A DNA stretch of 64,000 nucleotides, from positions 27,498 to 91,497 of the forward strand of contig NZ_JAHXGQ010000017.1 of the NCBI RefSeq assembly GCF_019375475.1. Direction: 5' to 3'. This DNA is from Saccharothrix obliqua. Its GTDB lineage: Bacteria > Actinomycetota > Actinomycetes > Mycobacteriales > Pseudonocardiaceae. Shown here one piece after another: positions 32,901-41,600 of this stretch. The notes beneath the pieces are model-generated. The model saw nothing but the letters and a program-made list of their open reading frames with translations. It was not told the DNA's origin and ran no database searches. Made by a program: the position numbers and the translations under genes. Positions within the stretch are counted from its first letter, which is position 1; every line of letters begins with the position of its first letter.

Positions 32901-33719
32901 CTCGCCGCCGAAGATCAGCAGCCGCACGTCGTCCAGCGCCTCGACCGGCCACAGCGCGGCCAGCGTCGGCACCGTGGACACGACGGTGATCTCCTGCTCC
33001 ACCAGCCACGGCCCGAGGTCCATGCCGGTGCGCACCAGCGAGCGCGGCGCGGGCACCAGGCACGCGCCGTGCCGCCACGCCAGCCACATCTCCTCGCAGG
33101 AGGCGTCGAACGCGACCGACAGGCCCGCCAGGACGCGGTCGTCGGGGCTGATCGGGTCCTCGGCGAGGAACAGCCGCGCCTCCGCGTCGACGAAGGCCGC
33201 GGCGGAGCGGTGCGACACCGCGACGCCCTTGGGCTTGCCGGTGGAGCCCGACGTGAAGATGATCCACGCGTCGTCGTCCGGGCCGGGCGCGCCGACCGCG
33301 CCCAGCGGCGCGGCACGCGGCACGACCACGCCGCCGCCGGTCATCACGACGCAGGCGGCGGCCTCGGTGAAGACGAGTTCCGCGCGCTCGTCCGGGTCCT
33401 CGGCGTCGACCGGGACGTACGCCGCGCCGGCGGCGAGGACAGCGAGGATCGAGACGTAGAGGTCGACCGTGCCGGACGGGACGCGGACGCCGACCCGGTC
33501 GCCGACGCCGACGCCGCGGTCGGCCAGCGCGCGGCGCACGCCGTCGACCTCGGCCAGGAGTTCCCGGTAGGTCAGCGAAGTCGTGCCGTCGTCGATCGCC
33601 GGCGCGTCGGGGTGGCGGCGCGCGGTGTCGGCGAGGACGTCGAGCAGGGTGCGCTCCGGCGCTGCCGCGTGGGCGCGGAACAACGCGGGTGCGGTGGCGG
33701 GGTCGTGGGCTACGGTCAC
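29922..33719 (-). CDS. Pls-like single-module NRPS (A-PCP-membrane/beta-helix)
   Basis: About 1265 residues from a GTG at 33719; the frame stays open to a GTG at 33794 and neither start has a convincing ribosome site. Order: adenylation domain (FTSGSTGKPKG, FDASCEEMW, WNTYGPTEAT, YRSGDL, then TRTSGKVDRN), a PCP with Ser in FFASGGGSLAAAQ, then hydrophobic helices interleaved with three left-handed beta-helix segments (RIGRIRVGAGATVG; MTRIGDGAFLADDTMV; LAEGSTLGPHGIVLPGATVG). There is no condensation or thioesterase domain. This length and layout match epsilon-poly-L-lysine synthase (about 1319 residues) and relatives that make homopoly(amino acid)s at the membrane. The amino acid used was not decoded. 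The ATGA-coupled aminopeptidase follows. Confidence 0.88.
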   Translation of the reverse strand: MTVAHDPATAPALFRAHAAAPERTLLDVLADTARRHPDAPAIDDGTTSLTYRELLAEVDGVRRALADRGVGVGDRVGVRVPSGTVDLYVSILAVLAAGAAYVPVDAEDPDERAELVFTEAAACVVMTGGGVVVPRAAPLGAVGAPGPDDDAWIIFTSGSTGKPKGVAVSHRSAAAFVDAEARLFLAEDPISPDDRVLAGLSVAFDASCEEMWLAWRHGACLVPAPRSLVRTGMDLGPWLVEQEITVVSTVPTLAALWPVEALDDVRLLIFGGEACPPELAERLAVDGREVWNTYGPTEATVVACAAPLTGVGPVRIGLPLDGWELAVVDGEGHPVPMGGTGELVIGGVGLARYLDPAKDAEKFAPLPALGWSRAYRSGDLVKAEPEGLLFLGRADEQIKLGGRRIELGEVDAALQALPGVAGAAAAVRTTRGGNQILVGYLVAGEGFDHADAVSRLRAALPAALVPLIAVVDTLPTRTSGKVDRNALPWPLPALDTEAETHLQGTEAWLAEQWAEVLGSRVSGADADFFASGGGSLAAAQLMSLVRARYAGVSVSDVYQHPTLRAFAARLDELAAHDAPVREVAPTPRRARLVQALLTVPLMTVAGLRWVVALAAIGNVLGLLSVSWWWVAAGWLLLISPPGRVAIAAGGARLLLRGVKPGAYPRGGGVHLRLWAAEKLAEHSGATNLTGTWITHYARALGAKIGPDVDLHSLPPVTGLLKLGRGSAVEPEVDLSGTWVDGDLVRIGRIRVGAGATVGARSTLFPGARIGKRAEVAPGSGVTGSVPTGQRWAGVPAQRTGKASRPRSRPPRSLWWKGVYGCTSFALGLLPAVAALPALLLVARGPVADDPLTLRAALLGVPLATVAWLGAYALLVLVSVRLLGIGLRAGAYPVHSRVAWQAWTTERLMSMARVALFPMYASLFTPVWLRMLGMRVGRGVEASTVLALPKMTRIGDGAFLADDTMVASYELGGGWLRIASARVGKRAFLGNSGMTAPGREVPNRGLVGVLSAAPKRAKAGSSYLGMPPMKLPRAVAEGDQSRTFAPPKRLVVARALVELCRVVPVMCHVALVVLVLFALRGLGWWAPLLSGVVLLAAGLVASAVALLAKWVLIGRFRSREHPLWSAFVWRNELADTFVEVLAVPWLVGAAGGSPLMPLWLRALGARIGRGAWVESYWFPEADLVRLGDGATVNRGCVVQTHLFHDRILRMDQVTLAEGSTLGPHGIVLPGATVGAHTSVGPASLVMRGEEVPAGSRWLGNPISAWR

Positions 33720-33954
33720 CGGTCGGCACCGCGGGTGGGCAGGCGCATGTTCGTCCTCCGAGGGCTGGGTAGCTGCCCCGCGCCCGGTGGGCACCGGCCG
33801 GGCAGCCTCGGCGACCGCGTGCCGCGAAATCGCCGATCCGGCACTCTACCTGGGGTTTCCGGGTGGGCAGCGACGCAGTCACCCGAAGTGGGGGGTCTCA
33901 CAGGGTGTAACGCCGGGGAATTCCGCGTGGCGCGGCCGTTCGAACGACCGCGTT

Positions 33955-33998
33955 TCGGTGGTGCGAAGCCACCGATCACACTTCTGTCCACAGTGGAC
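33955..33998. repeat. Two adjacent inverted repeats in the divergent promoter region
   Basis: TCGGTGG (33955-33961) / CCACCGA (33969-33975) with a 7-nt spacer, and GTCCAC-A-GTGGAC (33986-33998), 10 nt apart. Both are perfect and lie about 240-280 nt upstream of the synthase start. Operator function is inferred. Confidence 0.35.
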
Positions 33999-34266
33999 TG
34001 ATACGCCGGGTGCGCCGGTACCGCGGGCGGTCCCGGCGCGTTCTCGCGGCCGGATCGGCTCCGGGTTCCCGAACCCCGTGCCGACTCCGCGTCGACACCG
34101 GTCGTCCACCCGCGATTCGCCTGCGCGCCAAGTGAAATCGGCCGTGCGCGCGGCCGTGCGCACGCCCGGTGGTCAGGGCTTCCCGTCTGCCCGCACCCGT
34201 CGCGGCTGTCAAGTGGTGCGGCTCCGGCGCGCGGCTCTTGGCACTTAAGGGCCGATTTCTGCCCCT

Positions 34267-34282
34267 AATGGACTAGACCATT
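34267..34282. promoter_or_regulatory. Candidate DasR-responsive element (dre)
   Basis: AATGGACTAGACCATT resembles the dre consensus for the GntR regulator DasR, recalled as ACTGGTCTAGACCACT; 13 of 16 positions agree and the core TGG-CTAGACCA is intact but for one base. It sits about 185 nt upstream of the glycosyltransferase start. DasR links N-acetylglucosamine to antibiotic control in streptomycetes. No binding evidence is available here. Confidence 0.4.
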
Positions 34283-34467
34283 GCCGGGGCCGGTGCGGCG
34301 GCGATAACGTCGATCACGGCCGGGACCGGTGATCTCGCGTGCCGAGGCGCCGGAACCCGTTGTCCGGAAGGCGTTCTTCGGGTGGCAGCGTCGCCAACCG
34401 GGTGTGGGAAGAGGTTCGGTGACGGCTGCGCGCGGTGTTGTCCCGCGGCGCGGATACGGGGTGGTGA

Positions 34468-35505
34468 ATGACTGGCAGGGTGATCTACGCCGGGTTCGAG
34501 GTGCAGTACCCCGTCGGCGGCAACCGGTTGCTGACCGACCACGTCGCGCTGCTGGTGGCGGCGGGGGTGGACGCGTACCGGTGGTCGCCGACGCCGGGTT
34601 TCCGGTACTCGTGGTTCGCGGACGACGTGCCGACGTTGTCGGGTGCGGAGCTGGACCTGGGCGCGGAGGACCTGCTCGTGGTGCCGGAACTGGTGGTGCT
34701 GCCGGACCGCGACCCGGCGCCGGGTGGCCGGAAGGCGATCTTCGTCCAGGGCCACTTCATGACGTTCCTGACGTGTCCCGACGTCGACCTCTACCCGGGC
34801 TGGAGCACGCCGCCCGCGTTGTGGACGATCTCCCGCGACGGCGTGGACGTGCTCAGCCGCGCCATACCCCACCTGCCACCGCCACGACTGGTGCCCAACC
34901 CGATCGACGCGGGGGTGTTCCGGCCCGGGGTGAAGGTGCCGAGCATCGCGTGGATGTCGCGGAAGCGGCCGTCGGAGAGCGCGTTGTTGAAGCAGATCCT
35001 GCGCAACGACCCGCGGAGTGCGGGGGTGGAGTTGCGGGACGTGCGTGGCCTGTCGCACGGGGAGGTGGCGCGGGTGTTGTCGGACACGTCGGTGTTCGTG
35101 GCGTTGGGTGCGCCGGAGGGTGAGGGTTTCGGGTTGCCGGTGGCGGAGGCGTTGGCGAGTGGGTGTCTGGTGACGGGGTACGGGTTGGGTGGTGGTGACG
35201 AGTTGTTCGAGGCGCCGTCGGCGTGGCCGGTGGCGAATCTGCGGACGGTGGAGTTGGCGGACCGGGCGTTGGAGTTGGTGCGGTTGCCCGACGCAGACCG
35301 GTTGCGTGCGGCGGGTCGGCGGTGGTTGGTCGACCGTTACAACGCGGAGGTGACCACGAAGGCGTTGCTGACGGCGGTCGAAGCGGCCCGCGCCCTGCCC
35401 GGCGAAGCCACCCGCGCGATCCACCCCTCCGCGTGGGAAGAGGAACTGATGCGCGTGATCGCCCCGTACGCGGCACCACTGGCCGCCGCCGGCTCCCAGA
35501 GCTAG
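34468..35505 (+). CDS. GT4-type glycosyltransferase
   Basis: A 345-residue GT-B fold enzyme. The N-terminal acceptor half lacks clear motifs, while the C-terminal donor half has PEGEGFGLPVAEALASGCLV, whose E-G-F-G-L-P-V-A-E gives the EX7E motif of retaining family 4 transferases, preceded by a helix with HGEVARVLSDTSVFV. There is no signal or membrane helix. It uses a nucleotide-sugar (or possibly a nucleotide-activated cyclitol) as donor. It is the first gene after the divergent region and ends 110 nt before the first PKS gene on the same strand, so glycosylation of the polyketide is the simplest guess. In C7N pathways related enzymes can join cyclitol units, which remains an alternative. 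Confidence 0.8.
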   Translation: MTGRVIYAGFEVQYPVGGNRLLTDHVALLVAAGVDAYRWSPTPGFRYSWFADDVPTLSGAELDLGAEDLLVVPELVVLPDRDPAPGGRKAIFVQGHFMTFLTCPDVDLYPGWSTPPALWTISRDGVDVLSRAIPHLPPPRLVPNPIDAGVFRPGVKVPSIAWMSRKRPSESALLKQILRNDPRSAGVELRDVRGLSHGEVARVLSDTSVFVALGAPEGEGFGLPVAEALASGCLVTGYGLGGGDELFEAPSAWPVANLRTVELADRALELVRLPDADRLRAAGRRWLVDRYNAEVTTKALLTAVEAARALPGEATRAIHPSAWEEELMRVIAPYAAPLAAAGSQS

Positions 35506-35614
35506 CCCCTCCCACGCCCCGCGCCGAGGCGCATCCGCGCGTCCCACCCGCCCGCGCCACGCGGCCGGGCGGTTCCGCGCGCCCTGATCCGGTCGAGACC
35601 CGCTAGGAGCCGAC

Positions 35615-38600
35615 GTGGAGCAGTCACCCCCCATCGCCGTGGTCGGGATGTCGTGCCGCTTCCCCGGCGCGCCGACCACCTCCGCCTTCTGGGACGTGCT
35701 GATCGGTGGTGCCGACGTGCTCGGCGACGCACCCGCCGGTCGACCGCCGACGGCGTCCCGCGCCGGGTACCTGCCCGACGTCGCGGGCTTCGACGCCGGC
35801 CTGTTCGGCATCTCGCCTCGCGAGGCGCGCGAGCTGGACCCGCAGCAACGCCTGCTGCTCGAACTGTGCTGGGAGGCGTTCGAGGACGCCGGCACCGCGC
35901 CGGACTCGTGGCACGACAGCGCGACGGGTGTGTTCGTCGGCGTCACGGCCGAGGACTACGCGTTGCTCGCGGCCCGCCGCGGCGCGGAGGTCGGCCACCA
36001 CCGGCTCACCGGCACCAGCCGGGCGATCATCGCCAACCGGCTGTCGCACTTCTTCGGCCTCGCCGGGCCGAGCATGACCGTGGACACCGGCCAGTCGTCG
36101 TCCCTGGTCGCCGTGCACCTGGCGATCGAGAGCATCCGCTCCGGCGAGACGACCGCGGCCGTGGCCGGCGGGGTGCACCTCAACCTCGCCGACGAGTCCA
36201 CGCGGGCGCTGGACCGGCTCGGCGCGCTGTCCCCGGACGGGCGCTGCCACACCTTCGACGCGAGGGCCAACGGGTTCGCCCGGGGCGAGGGCGGCGGTCT
36301 GGTCGTGCTCAAGACCCTGGCTCGCGCGGAGGCCGACGGCGACCGCGTCTACGGCGTGCTGCGTGGCAGCGCCGTCAACAACGACGGGCCGTCCGCCGGG
36401 TTGACCGTGCCGAGGCCGGACGCCCAGGAGCGGGTGTTGCGGTCGGCGTGCCTGCGGGCGGGTGTCGCGCCGCACGAGGTCGACTACGTCGAGCTGCACG
36501 GCACCGGGACCGCGGTGGGCGACCCGGTGGAGGCCCAAGCGCTCGCCGCGGCCTACGGCGCGGACCGGACGCTGCTGGTCGGCTCCGTCAAGACGAACAT
36601 CGGCCACCTGGAGGGCGCGGCCGGCGTCGCCGGGCTGATCAAGGCGTTGCTCGCGCTGCACCACCGGTGCGTACCGGCGAGCCTGAACTTCGAGCGGCCG
36701 AACCCGGCGATCCCGCTGGACCGGTGGCGGCTGCGCGTCGTCACCGAACCGACGCCGTGGCCCGAACCCGGCTGCGCCGGCGTGTCGTCCTTCGGTCTCG
36801 GCGGCACCAACGCCCACGTCGTCGTGGGTCCCGCTCCGACGCCGCGACCGGCGGCCGGTCACGCGGGCGGGCCGGTGGCGTGGGTGCTGGCGGCGCACGA
36901 CGAGCAGGCGTTGTCCGACCAGGCGGCCCGCCTGGCGGCGCACCTGCGACCCGGGTTCGCCGCGGCCGACGTCGCGCACTCGCTGGCCCGCACGCGGGCC
37001 GCCCTGCCGCACCGCGCGGTGGTCGTGGGCACCGGCGACGAGATGGTCACGGCGTTGACCGACCTCGCGGAGGGCCTGCCGACCCCGGCGGCGGTGCGCG
37101 GCACGGCGCGTGCGGACACGTCCGGCGTCGTGTTCGTCTTCCCCGGGCAGGGTTCGCAGTGGCCCGGCATGGCCACCGGACTGCTCGACTCGTCCGAGGC
37201 GTTCACCGACGCCCTGCGGGAGTGCGACGACGCGTTGCGCCCGCTGGTGGGGTGGTCGGTGGTCGACGTGCTGCGTGCGGTCGACGGCGCGCCGTCGATG
37301 GAGCGCACCGAGGTCAACCAGCCGGTGATGTGGGCGGTCATGGTGGCGCTCGCCGCCGTCTGGCGCTCGTGCGGCGTCGAACCGGTCGCGGTCGTCGGCC
37401 AGTCGCAGGGCGAGATCGCGGCGGCCTGCGTCGCCGGCGCGCTGTCGATCCGGGACGGTGCCAGGCTGATCGAGGCCCGGTCGCGGATCGCGGCGCGGGA
37501 GCTGACCGGTCACGGCGGCATGGTGTGGATCGGGCTGCCGCCGGCGGACGTGCGGCGGCGGATCGCCCGGTGGCGCGACCGGTTGTCGGTCGCGGTGGTC
37601 TACGGGCCGGAGTCGGTCGTGGTCGCCGGCGAGGCGGACGCGCTGGACGAACTCGTGGCCGAGTGCGAGCCGCACGCCCGGGTCCGGCGGGTCGCGGCGG
37701 ACTACGCGTCGCACTCCGCCCTGGTGGAGCGGATCGAGGACCCGCTGAAAGCGGAGTTGGCCGAGCTGAGCCCGATGACGCCCCGCGTGCCGTTCTACTC
37801 GACGGTGACCGGCGGGCACACCGACGTGCCGCTCGACGCCGACTACTGGTACCGCAACCTGCGGGAGCCCGTGGACCTGCTGGGCGCGGTCGACGCGCTG
37901 CTCAGCGATGGCAGGCACACGTTCGTGGAGGTCAGTCCCCACCCGTTGCTGCTGGCGGGCATCCGTGACGGCGCGGTCGCCCGCGACACCGCGGTGGTGA
38001 CCGTGCCGACGTTGCGCCGGGACGAGGGCGGCTTGGCACGGGTGCTGCTGTCGCTGGGCGAACTGCACGTGCGGGGTGTGCCGGTCGCGTGGGCGGAGCT
38101 GTTCCGGGACGCCGGTCGCGTGTCGTTGCCGGGCTACCCGTTCCAGCGCGAGCGGTACTGGATCGACGACCTCCCGGCGGCGGGGGCCACCGGGCCGGAG
38201 CCGGGCGGCGGCAACGCGCTGGTGGAGGGCGCGGACGCCGGGGCCGACCGGGAGGCCGGGGACCTGCCCACCGTGCTGCGGCACGCGATGGCGGCCGTGC
38301 TCGGTGTGCGCGACCCGGCGCGGATCGACCTGGACGCGTCGTTCCGGGACCTCGGGTTCGACTCCGCGATGCTGGTGGAGCTTGCGGAGCGGCTGGACCC
38401 CGCGGTCGGCAGGCGGCTGACCAGCACGACGTTGTTCAACCACCCCACGCCCGCCCGGCTGGCCGAGCACCTGACCGGCGGCGTGGGTGCCGCACCGCCC
38501 GACCTGCGCACGCGGGACGACGACGACCCGGTGGTGATCGTCGGCATCGGCTGCCGGTTCCCCGGCGGGATCGACTCGCCCGAGTCCTTCTGGTCGGCGC

Positions 38601-41600
38601 TGGTCGGCGCGGAGGACCTGATCACCGACGCGCCGACCGACCGCGGTTGGCCGGCATCCGGCTTCCGGGGCGGTTTCCTCACCGACGCGGCGGCGTTCGA
38701 CGCCGGCTTCTTCGGGATCTCGCCACGCGAGGCGCTGGCGATGGACCCCCAGCAACGCCTCGCCCTGGAGACGTCGTGGGAGGCGTTGGAGCGGGCCGGG
38801 ATCGAGCCGACCTCGTTGCGCGGCACGGACACGGGCGTGTTCCTGGGCCTGATGCCGCAGGACTACGGCAGCCGCATGGGGCAGGCGAGCGGTGAGACGG
38901 CGGGCTACGTGCTGACCGGCGTGTCGCCGAGCGTCGCCTCGGGCCGGCTGTCGTACGTGCTCGGCCTGCGTGGTCCCGCGTTGACGGTGGACACGGCGTG
39001 TTCGTCGTCGTTGGTCGCGTTGCACCTGGCCGCGCAGTCGTTGCGGTCGGGGGAGTGCTCGTTGGCCATCGCCGGTGGCGTCACGGTGATGGCGACTCCC
39101 GGCATCTTCCACGAGTTCGCGCGGCAGGGCGGGCTGTCCGCCGATGGCCGCTGCCGGTCCTTCGCGCACGACGCGGACGGCACGGGCTGGGCCGAAGGCG
39201 CCGGTGTGCTCGTGCTGGAGCGGATGTCCGAGGCGCGGCGGCAGGGGCGGGAGATCCTGGCCGTGGTGCGTGGTTCGGCGGTCAACCAGGACGGTGCCTC
39301 CAACGGCCTGACCGCGCCGAACGGCCTCGCCCAGGAGCAGGTGATCCGCCGCGCGCTGGCCGACGCCGGTCTCCGACCGTCGGAAGTGGACGCCGTGGAG
39401 GCGCACGGCACCGGGACCGTGCTGGGCGACCCGATCGAGGCGGAAGCGCTCATCGCGGCCTACGGCGAGGGACGCGACCGCCCGCTGCTGCTGGGCTCGG
39501 TGAAGTCCAACATCGGCCACACCCAGGCCGCCGCGGGCAGCGCCGGGCTGATCAAGGTGGTGCTCGCGATGCGGAACCGGCTGCTGCCACGCACGCTGCA
39601 CGCCGACACGCCCTCCGAGCGCGTCGACTGGGCCACGGGCGCGGTCCGACTGCTCACCGAGCCGGAGAGCTGGGAGCCGAACGGGCGCCCGTTGCGTGCC
39701 GGTGTGTCCTCGTTCGGGGTGTCCGGCACCAACGCCCACGTGGTGGTCGAGTCCGCCCCGGTGGACGCTCCCGCTCCGGTGCCGCCGCACGGCGTGCTGC
39801 CGCTGGTCGTGTCGGGCCGAACGGCCTCCGCCGCACGTCAGCAGGCGCTGCGACTGGCCGACCACCTCGACGCGTCCGGTGCCGACCTGGCCCCGGTCGC
39901 CTCGTCGCTGCTCACCACGCGCACGTTGCGCGCGCACCGGGCGGTGGTGCTCGCGGCGGACACCGCCGAGGCCGTGACGGCGCTGCGCGACCTCGCTCCG
40001 GTGGCCGGGCACGCGCTCAACGAGGCGAAGACGGTGTTCGTGTTCCCGGGTCAGGGTGCGCAGTGGGTCGGGATGGGTCGCGAGCTGTGGGAGTCGCAGC
40101 CGGTGTTCGCGGCTCGGATGGCCGAGTGCGAGCGCGCGCTGGAGCCCTTCGTGGACTTCTCGCTGCGTGACGTGGTGTTCGAGGGCCGGTCGCTGGACCG
40201 GGTCGACGTCGTGCAGCCGGTGACGTGGGCCGTGATGGTGTCGCTGGCGGCGTTGTGGCAGGCACACGGCGTGCGGCCGGACGCCGTGCTCGGGCACTCG
40301 CAGGGCGAGATCGCGGCGGCGTGCGTCGCGGGTGCGCTGACCCTGGACGACGCGGCCAAGGTCGTCGCGCTGCGCAGCCGGGCCATCGCGAACGGCCTGG
40401 CCGGGCGGGGCGGGCTGCTCTCGGTGGCGGTGCCCGTCGCGGAGGTCCCGCCGGACGTGGAGGTCGCGGCGGTCAACGGGCCGCGCGCGGTCGTGCTCGC
40501 GGGCACGCCGGACCGGCTCGACGACCTGGAGCGCGACTACCGCGAGCGTGGCGCGCGGGTGCGGCGCATACCCGTGGACTACGCGTCCCACAGCTCGCAG
40601 GTCGACTCGATCCACGACGAGGTGCTGGCGTCGCTGGCCGGGATCGAAGCCAGGACACCGGAAATCCCGTGGCTGTCCACGGTGGGTGCCGAGTGGGTGG
40701 GCGCACCGGTTCCGGTGGACTACTGGCAGCGCAACCTGCGTGGCCAGGTGCGGTTCGCGGACGCCGTGCGCACGCTCGCGACGGCGGGGTACGGGCTCTT
40801 CGTGGAGGTCAGCCCGCACCCGGTGCTGGTGGACGCGGTGGTCGACACCGCCGGGTCCGTCGCGGTGTGCGGTTCGTTGCGCCGGGACGACGGCGGGTGG
40901 CCGCGTTTCCTGCGCTCGCTGGCCGAGCACTTCGTACGTGGTGGCGCGGTCGACTGGCGGACCGTGGTTCCCGCGACGTCACCGGCACCGCTGCCGACCT
41001 CGGTCTTCGAGCGTCGCCACTACTGGCTCGGCACGGCCGACCCCGTCGCACCGCCGACCGGTGCAGACGAACCAGGCGGCCGGGTGGAACTCGGGGGCCT
41101 GGCCGGGCTGGGCGAGCACGCCGACTCGGCGCGGCTGCTGGACCTCGTGCGCGCTCACGCCGCGGCCGTGCTGGGCGACCCGGACGGCATCGCGGCCGAC
41201 CAGGCGTTCCGCGACGCGGGTTTCGACTCGCTGACCTCGCTCGACCTGCGCACGCGGCTCAACGCCGCCACCGGCCTGGTGCTGCCGCCGACCGTGGCGT
41301 TCGACTTCCCCGACCCGCGGCGGCTCGCGGAACACCTCCGCGAGCAGCTCGCCGGCGACGTGACGCGACCGGCCGCCGACGTGACACCGGTGGACGGCGA
41401 CCCGATCGCGATCGTGGGCCTGGCGGTCCGGCTGCCGGGTGGTGTGACGACCCCCGAGGCGTTCTGGCGGCTGCTGGACGGCGGTGTGGACGTGGTGTCG
41501 GACTTCCCGACCGACCGCGGCTGGGACCTGGAGGCGTTGTACGACCCGGACCCGGACTCGGTGGGCACGACCTACACCCGGCGTGGCGGCTTCCTGGCTG

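Larger units (their letters stand above)
33720..34467. promoter_or_regulatory. Divergent promoter region between the Pls-like and glycosyltransferase genes
   Basis: About 750 nt without a convincing gene; GC falls noticeably in the middle. It contains the inverted repeats at 33955-33975 and 33986-33998 and a DasR-like palindrome at 34267-34282. It must hold the promoters of the minus-strand synthase pair and of the glycosyltransferase-PKS operon. No clear sigma-70-type pair was identified. Confidence 0.55.

Noticed and set aside
33795..34467. Short frames between the Pls-like gene and the glycosyltransferase
   Set aside because: They overlap each other on both strands, lack starts with ribosome sites and show no protein features.
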